Below are positions 1 through 11,850 of a stretch of DNA of 64,000 nt, in pieces. Position numbers and translations under genes: made by a program. Source of the DNA: Nymphaea colorata. Its lineage: Eukaryota > Streptophyta > Magnoliopsida > Nymphaeales > Nymphaeaceae. The stretch is taken from the NCBI RefSeq assembly GCF_008831285.2, contig NC_045144.1:1054001-1118000 (forward strand). Direction: 5' to 3'. Within the stretch, counting starts at the first letter, position 1. Every line of letters starts with the position of its first letter. Under the pieces are notes generated by a model that had not been told where the DNA came from, did not search any database, and worked only from the letters and a program-made list of their open reading frames with translations.

Positions 1-74
1 ACATAATATCAACCCATCACTAGAGTGAAGCCAACAATAATGTCACATAAAAATTGGTAGGTACTAGACATATA

Positions 75-480
75 GCCGCTCAAAGTCATCCATTTGACAC
101 TAGCCAAGAACGTCAACTTCAATATTGTCAATGAGAAGACAATCATGGGTTTGATGAAGGTGCCAACAGATATGTGTGAAAAACCCTTTGCCTCAAATAA
201 GGTTTATCTAATGTGTCGTTTATTTAATTTGAAGGTGACTAAAGGTGATTTCGTTACTGATCATATAAATGAGTTTAATGTGATTATATCTCAATTGAGT
301 TCTGTGAATATTAAATTTTTATGACTAGGTTCAAGCTTTTATTCTTTTGTTGTCATCATCAGACAGTTGGGATGCGACTGTGACTGTAGTGATTAGTTCT
401 CATGGGTCTAAGAAGTTGAACTTTAGTAGTGTTTGAGACCTGATTTTGATCATAGATATTCGTAGAAGAGAAGTGTGAGA
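75..480 (+). pseudogene. copia gag (UBN2-type) fragment
   Basis: The open stretch at 94-324 reads 'FNIVNEKTIMGLM', then 'VYLMCRLFNLKVTKGDF' and 'HINEFNVIISQLSSV'. This is the order found in the UBN2 gag domain of plant copia elements, where a short linker-rich helix is followed by the 'L..LKM.EG.S..EH..EFN.I...L' block. The frame stops at 322, and recognisable gag-like sequence continues in another frame to about 480. In an active element gag forms the virus-like particle. No zinc knuckle is visible downstream. It is broken and certainly non-functional. Confidence 0.8.
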
Positions 481-699
481 AACTTTCGCTTCTTCTCTCA
501 ATATTCAAGAGAGAGGTCGGTCAAAATCGAAAGGAATAAGTTAGTCCAAACCTTAAGAAGAATGATGCTGGAACTGTGGAAAGCCAAGTCACTAAAAAAG
601 AGATTGTAGATTATTGGAAGGGAAAAATGAAAAACATGAAGGAGAGTACAAATATTGCCATAGAATGCATATATGAAGCCTGAGAATTGAGTCTACATA

Positions 700-1000
700 G
701 CTTCATTGGATCCTGGATTTTAAATTCTGGTGCATCTTTTCACTTTACTTCATCTAAAAACAATATGCAAAATTATACTGCAGACAATTTTGGAAAGGTC
801 TATCTTGCAAATGATGAACATTCAGACATTCTATGGAAGGGTGATGTCCATATATAGATGCAGAATGGGCATGGATGTATAGAAACTGGAGGGTGTCAGT
901 GATGTTTCAGATTTGAGGAGAAATCTGAATTCTATAGGTCAGTTTGAAGTTGATGGGTACGTTATTACGTTTGTTGGAGGATGTTAGAAGATAACCAAAA
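700..1000 (+). pseudogene. copia aspartic protease fragment
   Basis: Around 707-760 the translation reads 'SWILNSGASFHFT', the copia protease active-site region. The family motif is D-S-G-A, and here the catalytic Asp codon reads Asn. Further on (about 885-985) come 'GVSDVSDLRRNLNSIGQ' and a 'GY.ITF' strand in shifted frames, as in the C-terminal half of the protease. Frameshifts and stops lie between the pieces. The protease would cleave Gag-Pol; this copy cannot. Confidence 0.75.
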
Positions 1001-1129
1001 ATGCAATGATTGTAGCATGAGGCAACAAACTGGGTACTCTATATATAATTGGAGATCTAAATGACAGATGCTGCAACAAAAATTTGATGACAGCTTGCTA
1101 TTATAGCATTACAAGCTATAGAAGATGGA

Positions 1130-1650
1130 CATCAAAATGTGATGTACATATGAGTGAAAAACGAACCAAAATTATGGCCACTAAGAATAAATTGTCTAAT
1201 CTGAAATCTATAGAAGTTGCGTTTTTCAAAATTGCATCTTCCAGAAGCAAGAAAGGGTCACCTTCTCTAAAGTCAGGCGACTATCAAAGAAGGATAAGTT
1301 GAAGTTAGTCCATATAGATGTTTGGCGTCCAGCTCTTGGTTGTTCCCTTGGATGATCATTCTATTATGTCACATTTGTTGATGACTGCACTTGGAAGGTA
1401 TTAGTTTGTTTTCTAAAAAACAAATCTGCTACTTTTTATACTTTGAAAAGGTGAAAGGCTGAAGTTAAAAATCAAATTGGCAGGAAAGTGAAATGCATGC
1501 AATACAAATATAGAGGTGAATATGACAACAAGGAACTCAAGGACTTTTATGCTGAGATTCAGATAAAGAAAACAATTTCAAAAAGACCACGACTTGTTGA
1601 ACTCATGCATAGAACCTTGAATGAGAGGGCTAGGAGCATGAGCACTACAA
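1130..1650 (+). pseudogene. copia integrase core fragment
   Basis: From about 1150 the frame resembles the GAG-pre-integrase region. At 1300-1400 it reads 'LVHIDVW' and then 'YYVTFVDDCTWKVLV', carrying the first catalytic Asp (rve fold). At 1485-1640 it reads 'KCMQYKYRGEYDNKEL' where the family has 'SDNGGEY', so the second catalytic Asp is altered, followed by 'ELMHRTLNERARSM' around the catalytic Glu. Stops and shifts interrupt it. Similarity ends abruptly at about 1645. Confidence 0.8.
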
Positions 1651-3560
1651 CAATTCCCAGGTTTCTGAACGGGCCCTGAACACCATTTTCACAACTGGTC
1701 CTAAAACCATTGAATTGGATTGAATACCATTTAATGCCTTCTCACCCTAAACCCTCACACTTTGCACATTTCTAACTATTTCACCTTTTCCACCGTCTCC
1801 TTTCCCCTGATCTCCAATGCTTTTCCGATTCTCTGTCTCAGATTGTGTCTAACTTTATCAATTGCTCAGAACTTCATCCAAACACCAAACCATCATGGCC
1901 TTTGTGATATGCTAGCACCTTATCTATAGATCATAACTTCATCCAAGCCCCTGATCATGGACAATTCTGCCAGATCCTACATATGTACAACTTTGTTGAT
2001 CATTTAGAATTCCATTCAAGACCCTAATCAGCATAGACTTCATGACATCATATACAAATTTGTGTTGAGACTTCACAAGGTCATTCGCTCATTGCTTTCC
2101 CTCTTTCATGAGCTACTGGATTCCTCTTTTTCTCACTGCCGTTGCCACCACTGCCACATGTGTGGCTATCATTCAGGTTCATCCTTACCATTGGACAGCT
2201 TGAAGTAGCTTCATTTGCCAGAGTTTTTTTATGTCAATACATTTTCGGTGAATGACGAGCAGTTGGAGGATAGATGGTGTCATGTTCTGCCATGACTTTT
2301 TTTTTGTTAGAGAAACAGTTGAAGGATAGATTCCTATTGCTTCTTCATCTGCTAGAGTCAGATATAGCTTCACACCTGTAATTATATATTGTGACTTTGT
2401 ATTCTTCCTTTGCAGTTTTTCTCCCTTCTTTAGATATTAAAAACCAAACAATTTTTAAAAACTTAGGTCGTTATTCTATTTAAAGCTCTATGATAGTTTT
2501 TTATTTATTTATTTTAAGAATAGTTAAAAATAACTTTTTTGTCTTTACAATTAATTTTTTAATTAGTTCATTATCCTTTGTTATCAATTACAATTTGGCG
2601 TTTTAATTCATGTAAGTTTAAATACATTTTTCTGCTTAGAACAATTGTTGGCATAAAAGGATTTATGATTGCCGTTACTTTTAGTATAATTTTTAAACAT
2701 GGAGGAAATAAATTGCTTCACACTACATCTTTTCCACCTTTGTGAGCAGAAGCCTAATGTTCTTCAACTCATCACTTAACTACAACATATCAAATTATTG
2801 GTGGAGGTACCAAGAAGAAGGTAAGGCCAACGAGAGAAGACATCTTAAACCAAGCCGAGTCTGTAGCATATTTCAGCATCGCATCCTCCTTGTCCAGTCG
2901 ATTGATATTATACCCCCAAGCTCAGAAGGAGCACTAAACAATAAAATTTTATATTCCCAGCTATTCAACCAAAGAAATTGCAATTGTCTTTACTAATAGA
3001 GCTTCATCCTTGCCAGAGACTCCCTTCATATCAAGGAGCTTTTTACCCTCCTCTTAACTACTTGAGAGTCCTCTTTACAAAGCAGAGATGTCTCTTCTCA
3101 ATTCTCTTAATCGCCAGTTAGTGTGGCATCAAATTGCCGGCCATCATCTGAAATGACAAAATTTCTTGCATTACATGTCTTAACACCTTACAAAAGATGA
3201 TGTTTTGTTCTTTCATAGAGAAAGTCTGCCCCTTATCTGTTTACTTGAACATTGGATTGTAGGTGGCTCATGTTTAAGACCCAAATGGAGGTGGACCTTG
3301 AACATCTCATAATAAAAAACTGGGGCTGAAAAGACTCCTATATGTATTGCTAGCAAAAATTGTCGGATGAGAGGTATATTGATAAACACAAGAAGGATAT
3401 ATATTCCAAAATACTTGCATAGGAAACCAAATTAAACAACACAGCTTAAAATGAGTGTCTTCTTAATTTGCAATCTAACCTTGTAGATGTTAAGAGTAAT
3501 ATCAAGTGAGTCATTTTTCCATTATAAAGCTAACACAGTTAACAACTTTTGTAATAGCCA
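1650..3560. other. No gene recognised
   Basis: About 1.9 kb of AT-rich DNA. On the minus strand near 2870-3080 a short open stretch reads 'LLDMKGVSGKDEALLVK', which looks exon-like. I cannot assign it, and a stop follows soon after. A weak internal repeat of an 'agttgRaggatagat' motif lies at 2255-2330. Nothing else stands out. Confidence 0.5.
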
Positions 3561-3566
3561 AGATAT

Positions 3567-3656
3567 TGTGTGTGTGTGTGTGTGTGCGTTTGTCTTAAGA
3601 GAGAGAGAGAGAGAGAGAGATAGATAGATAGAGAGATAGATAGATAGAGAGATTTA
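3567..3656. repeat. Compound microsatellite (TG)n(GA)n(GATA)n
   Basis: A run of TG dinucleotides passes into GA and then GATA/GAGA units. A short CT run follows at 3693-3707. Confidence 0.95.
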
Positions 3657-4139
3657 CTAGGTTGCATAGACAGAGTGGTTGATGTCTCAATGTCTCTCTC
3701 TCTCTCTATGTCACCCCTTTTTGGCAGGTTTTTTTATATTTCTTATGCATTTTTACTTCCAGATAAAGACATGGTAATGATTTCATCCATGTACACAGTT
3801 TGTATTTTCCCACCGATCATGTTTCATCTATAATTCTTCATCTTCCCTTTCATGTTGACTGACTGTACATAATTCCTATATTTTCTGAACTTATTGATCC
3901 AAATTCCCACATCATGGTAATGTTTTGATTGGGTCCTTACAGGCGATTTTGTTGGTTCTGCTGCTAGACAAAATGGTCTTAGAGTCTGGTTCTTCCAATT
4001 GAAGTGGTAGATGATTTATGGTTTGTGATTCTATTAATAAAGGAGTTATTTATGTTAGTGGTAGTTTATGACAGATCTATTTTGGTCTTTGATGTTCCCA
4101 TATTTCTCTCTCTCTTTTTTTTTGCAACCAAGAGTGACT

Positions 4140-4320
4140 ATGCAACTTGAGATCGTTGCTGAAGATTTGGTGTTGCGATACAAAATCAAACAATGTGTTT
4201 CCGCATAGAGATCTCAATTGTTGATGGGTGAAATGCCAGTTCCAATCCTATGGTAAAATCTATGAGCTAGGTTCCCTGAATTCTCACCTTGAGGACAATG
4301 CAATTTGAAGGGGAGGGGGA
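4140..4320 (+). pseudogene. Ty3/gypsy pol 3' end remnant
   Basis: One frame near 4205-4310 reads 'LLMGEMPVPILW', two stops, then 'ARFPEFSP' and 'GQCNLKG'. This resembles the extreme C-terminus of plant gypsy Pol, where a 'W.G.P..EATWE' chromo-like stretch is followed by 'FP.F.LEDK..FEG'. The purine tract 'gaaggggaggggg' at 4307-4319 is placed as a polypurine tract would be, just before a TGTTGGAG LTR-like start at about 4323. The evidence is short and rests on motif order. Confidence 0.5.
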
Positions 4321-4322
4321 GT

Positions 4323-5240
4323 TGTTGGAGTCGGTCCCAAAACACTTCGAATCAGATCCAAAGTGATGAGGTCTAGGGTTGTTAGTAGAAGTAAGCAGTA
4401 CATCTATCTTATGCTTTGTTTGGATGGAGGGAAAGGGAAGGAAAGAGAGGGATGGAAAGGAAAGGGAGGAAAAGAGAATGGAAAAGGAAGGGAAGAGAAG
4501 GGAAAGGAAAGGAAAGGAAAGAGGTGATTATAAAGCTGTTTGGATAGAAAAAAAAAAGAAATGATATAATTTATAATACTTTACAATAATACCTGATTCA
4601 ATAGAAGAGGAACCATACTTACACTCGACATTTCATTATATGGTAATAAATATAATAAAAAATATATCAATCAAACAAAATGACATTTTCAGTTGCATTA
4701 ATTGGATGGCATAAAAATGACAAAAACTTGATTTTAGTAAAAGGGTCATTGTGAAATACCATCCAAGTCTCAAGCAGTGGTGGGAAGGAAAGAGAGACAG
4801 ACCCGACGCCCGTCGGAGTCTTGACCAGTAGCAAGGAGGGAGAGAAAAAGTCACACAAGGTCGATTGATGTCTCTTCTGCGGGCAGGTGGAAATGGTAAG
4901 AGTATACATGGTATAAAGGAATAGACATTCCTTCCTTCCAATCCTCCAATTTGAGATGTATTATTCTTCTTTCCTTCCTTTTGCAACCCAAATATGCTTT
5001 CTTCCTTATTAATCAACCAAACAATGATTGATTTTCTTCCTTCCCCCCCCTTTCCTTCCATCCAAACAGGGCGTTAGAGTGGGTCGGTGGAGGACTTAGT
5101 AATATAATAACCCACCGACAATACTCTCTTAGACAGGGAGTTTACCCTAATCGCAATGAAGATTTTTCTATTTGGAGAAGGCTGGGCTTTCTGTGTGAGT
5201 GTGTAGTGTTCTGAGTTTGTGTTTTTTGTTAGCAGTTAGC
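4323..5240 (+). mobile_element. Probable gypsy LTR, split by a MITE
   Basis: Sequence beginning TGTTGGAGTC directly after the purine tract runs to 4411 and resumes at 5074 after a MITE. The right limit is uncertain because no second LTR copy is visible in the window. The assignment rests on position (pol 3' end, purine tract, TG start). Confidence 0.4.
4412..5073. mobile_element. PIF/Harbinger (Tourist-like) MITE with TTA target duplication
   Basis: 662 bp bounded by imperfect terminal inverted repeats: 'tgctttgtttggatggagg' on the left, and the reverse complement 'cgccctgtttggatggaag' on the right. The element is flanked on both sides by TTA (4409-4411 and 5074-5076), the hallmark target duplication of PIF/Harbinger elements, whose ends typically resemble GGGCCTGTTTGG. 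The left subterminal 90 bp is an almost pure purine tract (gaaag/ggaag units), mirrored by a pyrimidine tract on the right. No transposase is present, so it is non-autonomous. Confidence 0.75.
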
Positions 5241-5569
5241 AGGTTTGTTCGGATTCCGAATCAGGCAGGGATGACAATACGTGGCTCCCATCTACGGCCT
5301 CTCATTGTACAGAAATTGCTTCTTCCTTTGGCAATCTCAGAGGTCATGTAGCTTCTTTAGCCACGAACTGGTGGTTGGAGCTTCCCCACAACCCCTGAGT
5401 GTCGTGGCAGGATTCTGAATTCTCACCATTGACAGCCAAATGCACATAAGGGCTACCTAAGTACAATGGGAGAGAGAAGAGGCAAAGGAGGAAGAAGAGA
5501 GAGGGATAATCACTGGTTACAGCAACCATCACATCAGAGATGCACAATATTGTAGAATTGGGAAAGGGA

Positions 5570-5660
5570 GATGGTCACCATTGAGGGAGAGAGAGGTGTG
5601 AAGGGAGACTGGGAAGGAGAAGAGAGAGGAGGAAAAGAGAAGAGGAAAGGAAAGCAGAGA
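5570..5660 (+). repeat. GA-rich tract
   Basis: Low-complexity purine stretch (gaggga, gagaga, gaagag) with no coding signal. The minus-strand open frames through it are products of the repeat. Confidence 0.7.
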
Positions 5661-5695
5661 GAAAGTGGGGTTTAAGTGGACTCCTTCGGCCGGTT

Positions 5696-5868
5696 TTCCT
5701 TTTTTTTTTCGACTTCACAATCACGGCTGCCCGTTGAACGAAATCCAACTGCCCGATAACCATCTGTGAGATCGGTCTTTCTTTTCATACATTGAAATTG
5801 AACTTAGACCTTTTTTTTTTTTCTCGACTTACAATCACATCTGCTCGTAAACGAAATCGATGCCATTG
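5696..5868 (+). repeat. Diverged ~112-bp tandem duplication
   Basis: Two copies of a unit that starts with a T-run, then cgactt-acaatcac, then a cgt-gaacgaaatcca-like stretch, begin near 5698 and 5810. They differ by small indels and substitutions. Confidence 0.7.
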
Positions 5869-5877
5869 TAATAGAAA

Positions 5878-5932
5878 AAAAAAATATAATATATAATATA
5901 TATATATAAAGAGAGAGAGGGGAGAGAGAAAG
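5878..5932. repeat. Microsatellite (TA)n(GA)n
   Basis: An A-run, then TA dinucleotides, then gagagagagg units. Confidence 0.9.
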
Positions 5933-7277
5933 AGATCATTAATAGGGCAGTAGTGCACTAATACAAAACTAAGACAATCATAGGGGCCGGCTACAGCCCC
6001 CGACCACACTCGTTGCCTCCTGATTATAATGTACTTGAGTCATTAATCTAGCTACCCCTTTAAATGACACATCTTTCTTTTCTTAGGCTAAGGGGCTGAA
6101 CAAACCTCTACAAGATCATCCATGAAACTCAAATAATTATGTTACTTTGAAAAGTAAATAGACCTTTATTAATCCAATATTAGATTACATATAAGGAAGC
6201 CATTCAAATTATTATTTTGTGCATCCTTTCAAGCACTACATGTATTCTAAACAACATTTTCAGTACTCCAATATAATATTTAGACATATATCTAAATATG
6301 ATACTTTGCCCATCACTGCCTTTTTGTAAAGTATGTAATTGTTCAAATATGATTTCCCAGAAAGTCATGACCTTTATATAAGTGTTATTATAAAGGAGAT
6401 AAGTTGAAATTTGATGGCTCAAAAAAGTACATGCATCTAAACCTGGGAAATTGTAATCTTATACGTACATTCCACCAAATTACTCATAAAAATTACATTT
6501 ACATGATAGGATAACATGAAAGGCGTAATAAAGCATTTATGAAAGTTGTCTAGCCAGCTTGGCTTCTAACTAACTGGTTTGGTCTTCTGTATACATGCAT
6601 GCCTTAAATTTGGTCATCCAATACTAGTTACTCAATTTCAAATTTCAGTCAAAAGTGTGTTTCTGTTAATATAATGGAAATGCTCTTCAAAAGGGTAGAA
6701 CAATACGTCTAAAATGGAACTGATCAACAAATAATTTTCCAAATAGTGGATAGAAAGTAACGTTGTTGCAAAGTTGCTAAGCTTTTATAACTTCATATAT
6801 GCTAATTTTACACACCATTTCCTGGCTTAAACAAATTGGCATACAAATGACATTGTAGAAAAGCCTTGAACAGAATGCGAACACAAATACTTACATACTG
6901 GAACCACCTTAATTTAGAGTCCTGCTCCGATCGTGCAGATTTTCCAAGCATTTGTAATGTATTTGTACCTTTCAAATAGTGCATAGAAAGTGATATTATT
7001 GAAGAAATCCTAATAGGAATGTTAATGCAGCTACCTATATTTGAGAACCTTAATTATGAGCCCAAACCTTACATTGCGAGACACATCAGATGATGAGCTA
7101 TGATATGCAACTAGGATTTTTTTTTCCTTTTTCAGCATACTATTGTAAACTTTTTCGTGGAAAAGGTAAAAGTTTCTATTTGGAATACCACTTTTGATCT
7201 ACTTTTCCAACACCCAACCTTAATTTAAACACTTGCATGTTAATAGTCTTGCATGCCTTTACCACTTTTCATGAGGG
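5933..7277. other. No gene recognised
   Basis: AT-rich DNA with no recognisable coding sequence. Two blocks near 6745-6775 and 6972-7003 share 'caaatagtgSatagaaagt', a weak 228-bp-spaced repeat. Confidence 0.5.
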
Positions 7278-7731
7278 TGTTGGAGTTTTTGTAGTGGAAT
7301 GACTCCTTTGATCCGTTCTATGTTTCCTAAGCGAGTTCTCCAACAAAGTCTTCAGGATGAGCACACAAACAGTAGAAGCACCAAAACAGCATGTAGCACC
7401 AGCAATGGAAACAAGAGAACAAAGAGAGAGAGATCGAAGAAGAGAGAATTTGTGGGTTTCCTTCTACGAGGCACAAAACACATAATTTTTGGTTCAGCCC
7501 CAATTTTGAGTATTGCTGGGCTTACTAACCAGCCCTATAGGGCTTTCCCGCAATCCAGGTTGCAGTTAGGACCAGTGAGAAATTTCAGGGAAATATAATG
7601 TAAAACCAAAATTTGTTTAGAATGAAAATGTTGAGTTTGAAAACTTTTTTTGTAAAGCCTACCTCGTAACTGCGAGTGGGCCCTCTCACAGTTGCGAGAG
7701 GAGGGATAGGGCTCATGGCCACTATCCAATA
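7278..7731 (-). mobile_element. 3' LTR of the 7.3-11.9 kb copia element
   Basis: 454 bp. The minus-strand start 'TATTGGATAGTGGCC' follows directly on a purine tract 'gaccaagtggaaga', the usual copia arrangement before TGTTGG; the G of TG is mutated. It ends '...ACTCCAACA'. Inside, 7663-7700 holds an inverted repeat of 14-bp arms, 'ctcgtaactgcgag' against 'ctcacagttgcgag', that can form a stem with a short GC loop. Only one LTR copy is present. Confidence 0.75.
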
Positions 7732-7889
7732 TCTTCCACTTGGTCATGAGACCGCCAGTTTGCCTTCACGATTGTGGGTTTCATTGGACTCCAGTTATGT
7801 GGTTTTCTATAATTAGTTTACCTATTGTAACTTAAATTTCGTCAAGGTTTGTACCGATGTTTTTACTTCAATGACTTCCCTTCACAACC

Positions 7890-8300
7890 TTTCAAACATA
7901 TCTTAGCCCCATATGGGCTACATGCTTGGTAAACAAATCTTTAGAAATTGTTTTAGTTAAGGGGTCAGCTACCATATTATTGGTCGACATGTAATCAACT
8001 GAGATTTCATTATTCTCAATCATTTTATGTACATAATGGTATTTCACCAATATATGCATATTCTTGGACTTAATAGCTCTATATTATAAGAGATATGCTA
8101 TCTGATTTTCACAATATAGTTGAACTGGTTCATGACTAAAATCTCGCATCAAGTCTTTCAAAAACTGATTTATCCAGACAGCAAAGGCAGTTGCAACATT
8201 ACATACTACATACTATGCTTCTTAAGTATGCTAATACATCCCTGTTTCTTACAGGACTAGGCAATCGCTTCTCCTCGAAGTTACCATCGTCTTTACAACT
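7890..8300 (-). pseudogene. copia RNase H fragment
   Basis: The end reads 'DYMSTNNMVADPLTKTIS' followed by 'HVAHMGLR', the conserved copia Pol C-terminus. Upstream are 'VQLYCENQIA' (family 'LYCDN.AA', Asp changed to Glu-Asn) and a 'GYSDIDFAS' block around 8285-8330. Frameshifts and stops interrupt. RNase H would degrade the RNA strand during reverse transcription. Confidence 0.8.
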
Positions 8301-8399
8301 AGCAAAATCAATATCAGAATAGCCAACTAAAGTTAATTCAACAGCTTAGTAGGACAATTTCAAGATTTTTGTTCCTTTAATATACCGAAAATCCTTTTT

Positions 8400-9560
8400 A
8401 CTACTTGCTAGTGAGGCCAACCAAGATTACTTTGGTAGCGATCACAAGACCAATAGGAAAGCTTATGTCAAGTCTTATGCATAACATTAGATACATTAAG
8501 CTGCTAACAGCCTGAGCATATGGGACATTTAATTTTTGTTGTTCTTCACTGGGACAATTGCTTCTGCTTAGATTTGCTCCTTTGGCTATGGAAGTCTGAA
8601 TCAATTTGCAATGTTCATTCAAACTTCTTTAAAAGACAATCAATATATCGTTCTTGGCTCAAACTCAAAAACATCAAGTTTTTAGCTTGAGTGATATTTA
8701 TACATAGGATAATGGATGTTTCACCTGTGTCCTTTATTTCAAGTTTTCATTCAGCCAAGTCTTTGTTTTGAATCTAATTTTGTTATCATTTTCAACTAGT
8801 AAAATGTCATTGACATATAATGGCAAGATGCAAAAAAGACTCTCACTTTTTCAGACATATACACAGTGGTCTAACAGATTTGCTACATATCCAAGCTTAG
8901 TTATTGCCTTATGAAAGACAAAATACCACTGTCTAAGAGATTACTTCAAGCCGTACAGGGATTTTTTCAACTTGTACACCTTACCTTTATTTTCTTTGAT
9001 GATATATCCTTCTAGTTGTGTCATATAAATATTTCTTTTAACTCATCATTTAGAAAAATAGTTTTTACATCCATCTACAAAATATTCTAGTCATAAAAAA
9101 CTGCAATTACCAAAATTATTCTGATTGAAGCAAATTTTGCAATTGGTAAATAAGTTTCTAAATAAACAATTCCATTTTTTTGAGAAAATTTTTTGCCACT
9201 AGTCTTGCTTTAAATTTCATGGCTGATCATCAACCTTATACTTTTTCTTTGCACCCATTTACACCTGATGGGTTTTCTTCATTCAAGAAGTTATATTAAT
9301 TTTTCGACTGTATTCATTTCTATGGATTCAATTTGTTCACCCATAGCTTTTCCCCAATCTGACGATTCATGTGAATTTATCTCTTCATCATATGTCAGAT
9401 TATCTGACATTTCATCAAAATGAACTAAATAGTATAGCTCCTCTCCCAAGTATACATAATAATCATTCAAATTTGAAGGAGAAGCTCTATATCTTTTATG
9501 ACCTAACAAAGTATGAGAAAATGAGGCACCCAAATCAATTTATTCTTTATCAAATTGTTC
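8400..9560 (-). pseudogene. copia reverse transcriptase, YVDD changed to YVND
   Basis: The N-terminal part near 9291-9420 reads 'SSDWGKAMGEQIESIEMN', as in copia RT openings. Near 8805-8840 the catalytic motif reads 'YVNDILLV', so the first catalytic aspartate of the family YVDD box is Asn. The C-terminal part at 8450-8622 reads 'VPYAQAVSSLMYLMLC' and 'RLDISFPIG', matching the copia 'VPYASAVGSLMYAM..TRPDI' block. Several frameshifts and stops lie between. The lost catalytic residue and the broken frame make it inactive. Confidence 0.85.
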
Positions 9561-9825
9561 CCCAGTTGGTTCATTGTTACAATGTTCATCTGAGTAAATT
9601 AGATCATCCAATAGATTGGTTTGATATTCTACTGGGTCATTGTCCTCATTACTGAGTCCTTTTTGGAACTTTACATCCTTACTTTCGACAATCACATAGA
9701 CTAATGATATAATCTATAGCCTTTGAATCCTTTGGATATCCAATAAATAAGCATCTTACAGATCTATTAATCAGTTTATCTATTTTTGTATCTAGGATTT
9801 TAACATGAGTTACAGATCCCCATCT

Positions 9826-10545
9826 CTAGAGATGACTCAAATCTGGTTTCACACCAGTCCACCTCTTATAAGGATTTGTTGGAACTGCTTTGCAAGACAC
9901 TCGATTTATAGTATACATAGTTGTTAATACAACTTCATCCCAGAATACTTTGGGTAAGTGTGCACATACCAACATGGATCTTACCAGTAAAAGAGGGTTT
10001 TGTAACACCTCTTAGCTACACTATTTTGTTGTGGTGTTCTAGGGCACTATTTTTTCTATTAATTCTTAGGTCTATACAGTATTTGAGGAAGCCATTTGAT
10101 GTATACTCACTACCTTGATCAGACCTTACAACCATGATGTATTTGCCAAGTTGTCTCTCAACTTTATTTTTGTTTCCTTGAATTTCTCAAGGCTTCATAT
10201 TTATTGTTGTTCAAGTAAACATAACCAAACATTGAGAAATCATCAATGATTATTGTGAAATATAACATGCTAGTGTATATTTGACCCTAAGAAAGTTCAC
10301 ATCTGTTATGTGTTTCGACCCTGAAAAATTCACAAATATTTGTATGCATAATCTCCAACAGATTAGTGGCCCAAATTACTTCATAAGAGAAGGGATTTCT
10401 TACCATCTTTCTATATAAACATGACTCGCATTTCACAAAATCATTTATATCAATATCAGGTATTAAACCTAGTTGTGCTAGAGTCTTCATCTTGTTAATA
10501 CTTACATGGCTTAATCTTTCATGCCATAAGTTTATATGACATTCA
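9826..10545 (-). pseudogene. copia integrase fragment
   Basis: Around 10490-10545 the translation gives 'LWHERLSHVSINKM' and then 'DINDFVKCESC', the HHCC zinc-binding GAG-pre-integrase module. The C-terminal part (9826-10008) reads 'LPKVFWDEVVLTTMYTINR' and 'NPYKRWTGVKPDLSHL', typical of the end of copia integrase. The DDE core between them is degraded and frameshifted. Integrase would join element cDNA to the host chromosome. Confidence 0.82.
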
Positions 10546-10659
10546 ATATAGAGTCAATATAAGCAGCACCTACAAGCATTTCATAGAAATTAAACATGTA
10601 ATGTTCTTTTACATATTTCCCTTTAGCCATGGTGTTGCCATGTTTTCCTACTGTGACTT

Positions 10660-10960
10660 TTTTTTATATAAAACAAAGTTCAAAACCTTTCCCAGTCAAA
10701 GCAGGAATAGACACTAGATTCATTCTCATAGAAGGAACATAAAAAACCTCATTTAGAATGACACTGGTGCCTCCAACATTGAGTTGATATGACTCGACTC
10801 TCATGGCATCACAATATGAATTATTTCTCATATAGACCTTTTGTACTCTTAGACCCAAGTCTTCCATACAGACCAAAATCTACCTTTGTTTTTTCTATGA
10901 AAAAGGTAGCCCAAAATTTACCCACCAACCAGTCAGTTGTTCATTTGCACACAGACACTC
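10660..10960 (-). pseudogene. copia protease C-terminal fragment
   Basis: The frame at 10664-10876 contains 'VILNEVFYVPSMRMNLVS' and ends 'ALTGKGFEL', the conserved C-terminal half of copia protease ('L..VL.VP....NLISV..L...G'). The active-site DSGA motif expected just upstream is not recognisable. Confidence 0.78.
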
Positions 10961-11099
10961 TGACAGAACACATATGATTTCTTTGATGTAGTCCTCTTGA
11001 TTTTGATTTATGTTGCTATTGTGCTAACCATCGTTGTTGTTCTTCTTGTTCAGGAACTTCGTCCTGAAGTTCTTCTTCATGTGCTCTAGCTTCTCGCAC

Positions 11100-11850
11100 T
11101 TGTATCATTCCACTACAATTCCTTGACGTCTATGAGAACCTATAAATTTGCTCGTAAACTTACCATCATTTTTCTTTTTAAATTGTTTGAGTCTGATTAG
11201 CATATGGCAATTAGCGGGTTTATCTTGGGCTATCATAAGTTCTGCATCCTTTTTCTTAGTCAGGTGTTTTTGCTGAATAGCTAGTTGATTGGGGAGCTTT
11301 TCTAGAGCCAAAAGTATCAAAGTGAAGATTCAAGGCAATGACTATCATGTCCCAAGAAGAGGCAAGCTATTCAAGATCATACAGATCTGCATGTTGTCTG
11401 AAATCATGTTTCCCATTATGGCCAGGTCTTTAGCCGTGACCAATATCTTGTTGACATAATCAACCACTCTAACTAACTCATTCATTTTATATGAATTATA
11501 CTGCTCTAGGAGTAACTAAATATGCATCGTAGTGCCGGTGCTATACTTCGAGGAGATAACATGAAACATCTCCTTAGCTGTTGGATGGTCCTCAAATACC
11601 CTCATTAGATCATTTTCATGAAGGCTAACATAATAGTTTTAGCCATCAGATCATTTGTCTCAAAAACATCATAGGCCTTCTTTTCCTCATATGTGGGCTT
11701 GTCACCTAAGATAGAAAAATGAAAGTCCATGACATGAATCAACCACTCAAGTGTCAAGGCCAAGAGGATCCTACACTTCCATGCATGAAAGTTGATTCCA
11801 TTGAGTTTTTCAGTCTTGGCAAATTCTAAGACTTCCACTCTAAAAGTCAT
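11100..11850 (-). pseudogene. copia gag fragment
   Basis: The start at 11850 gives 'FAKTEKLNGINFHAWK', then 'LLALTLEWLIHVMD' and 'YEEKKAYDVFETNDLMAKT', the N-terminal gag domain of a common plant copia lineage. The second piece (11105-11320) is lysine-rich and stands where the zinc-knuckle region should be, but no complete CCHC motif is visible. Stops separate the two pieces. Confidence 0.82.

Larger units (their letters stand above)
60..1650 (+). mobile_element. Ty1/copia retrotransposon relic: gag, protease, integrase; no RT
   Basis: Conceptual translation across all three forward frames gives, in copia order, gag, protease and integrase fragments. The frame is broken many times by stops and shifts. 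Similarity stops near 1645, just after an integrase motif resembling the conserved 'RTLNERARSM' stretch. No reverse transcriptase follows and no LTR is visible, so this is an internally truncated dead copy. The left end may continue outside the window. Confidence 0.85.

Noticed and set aside
1745-1760. Telomere-like 'accctaaaccctcac'
   Set aside because: A single imperfect motif with no array.
4636-5061. 141-codon minus-strand open frame
   Set aside because: It lies wholly inside the Harbinger MITE and its pyrimidine tract; composition is biased and no family is recognisable.
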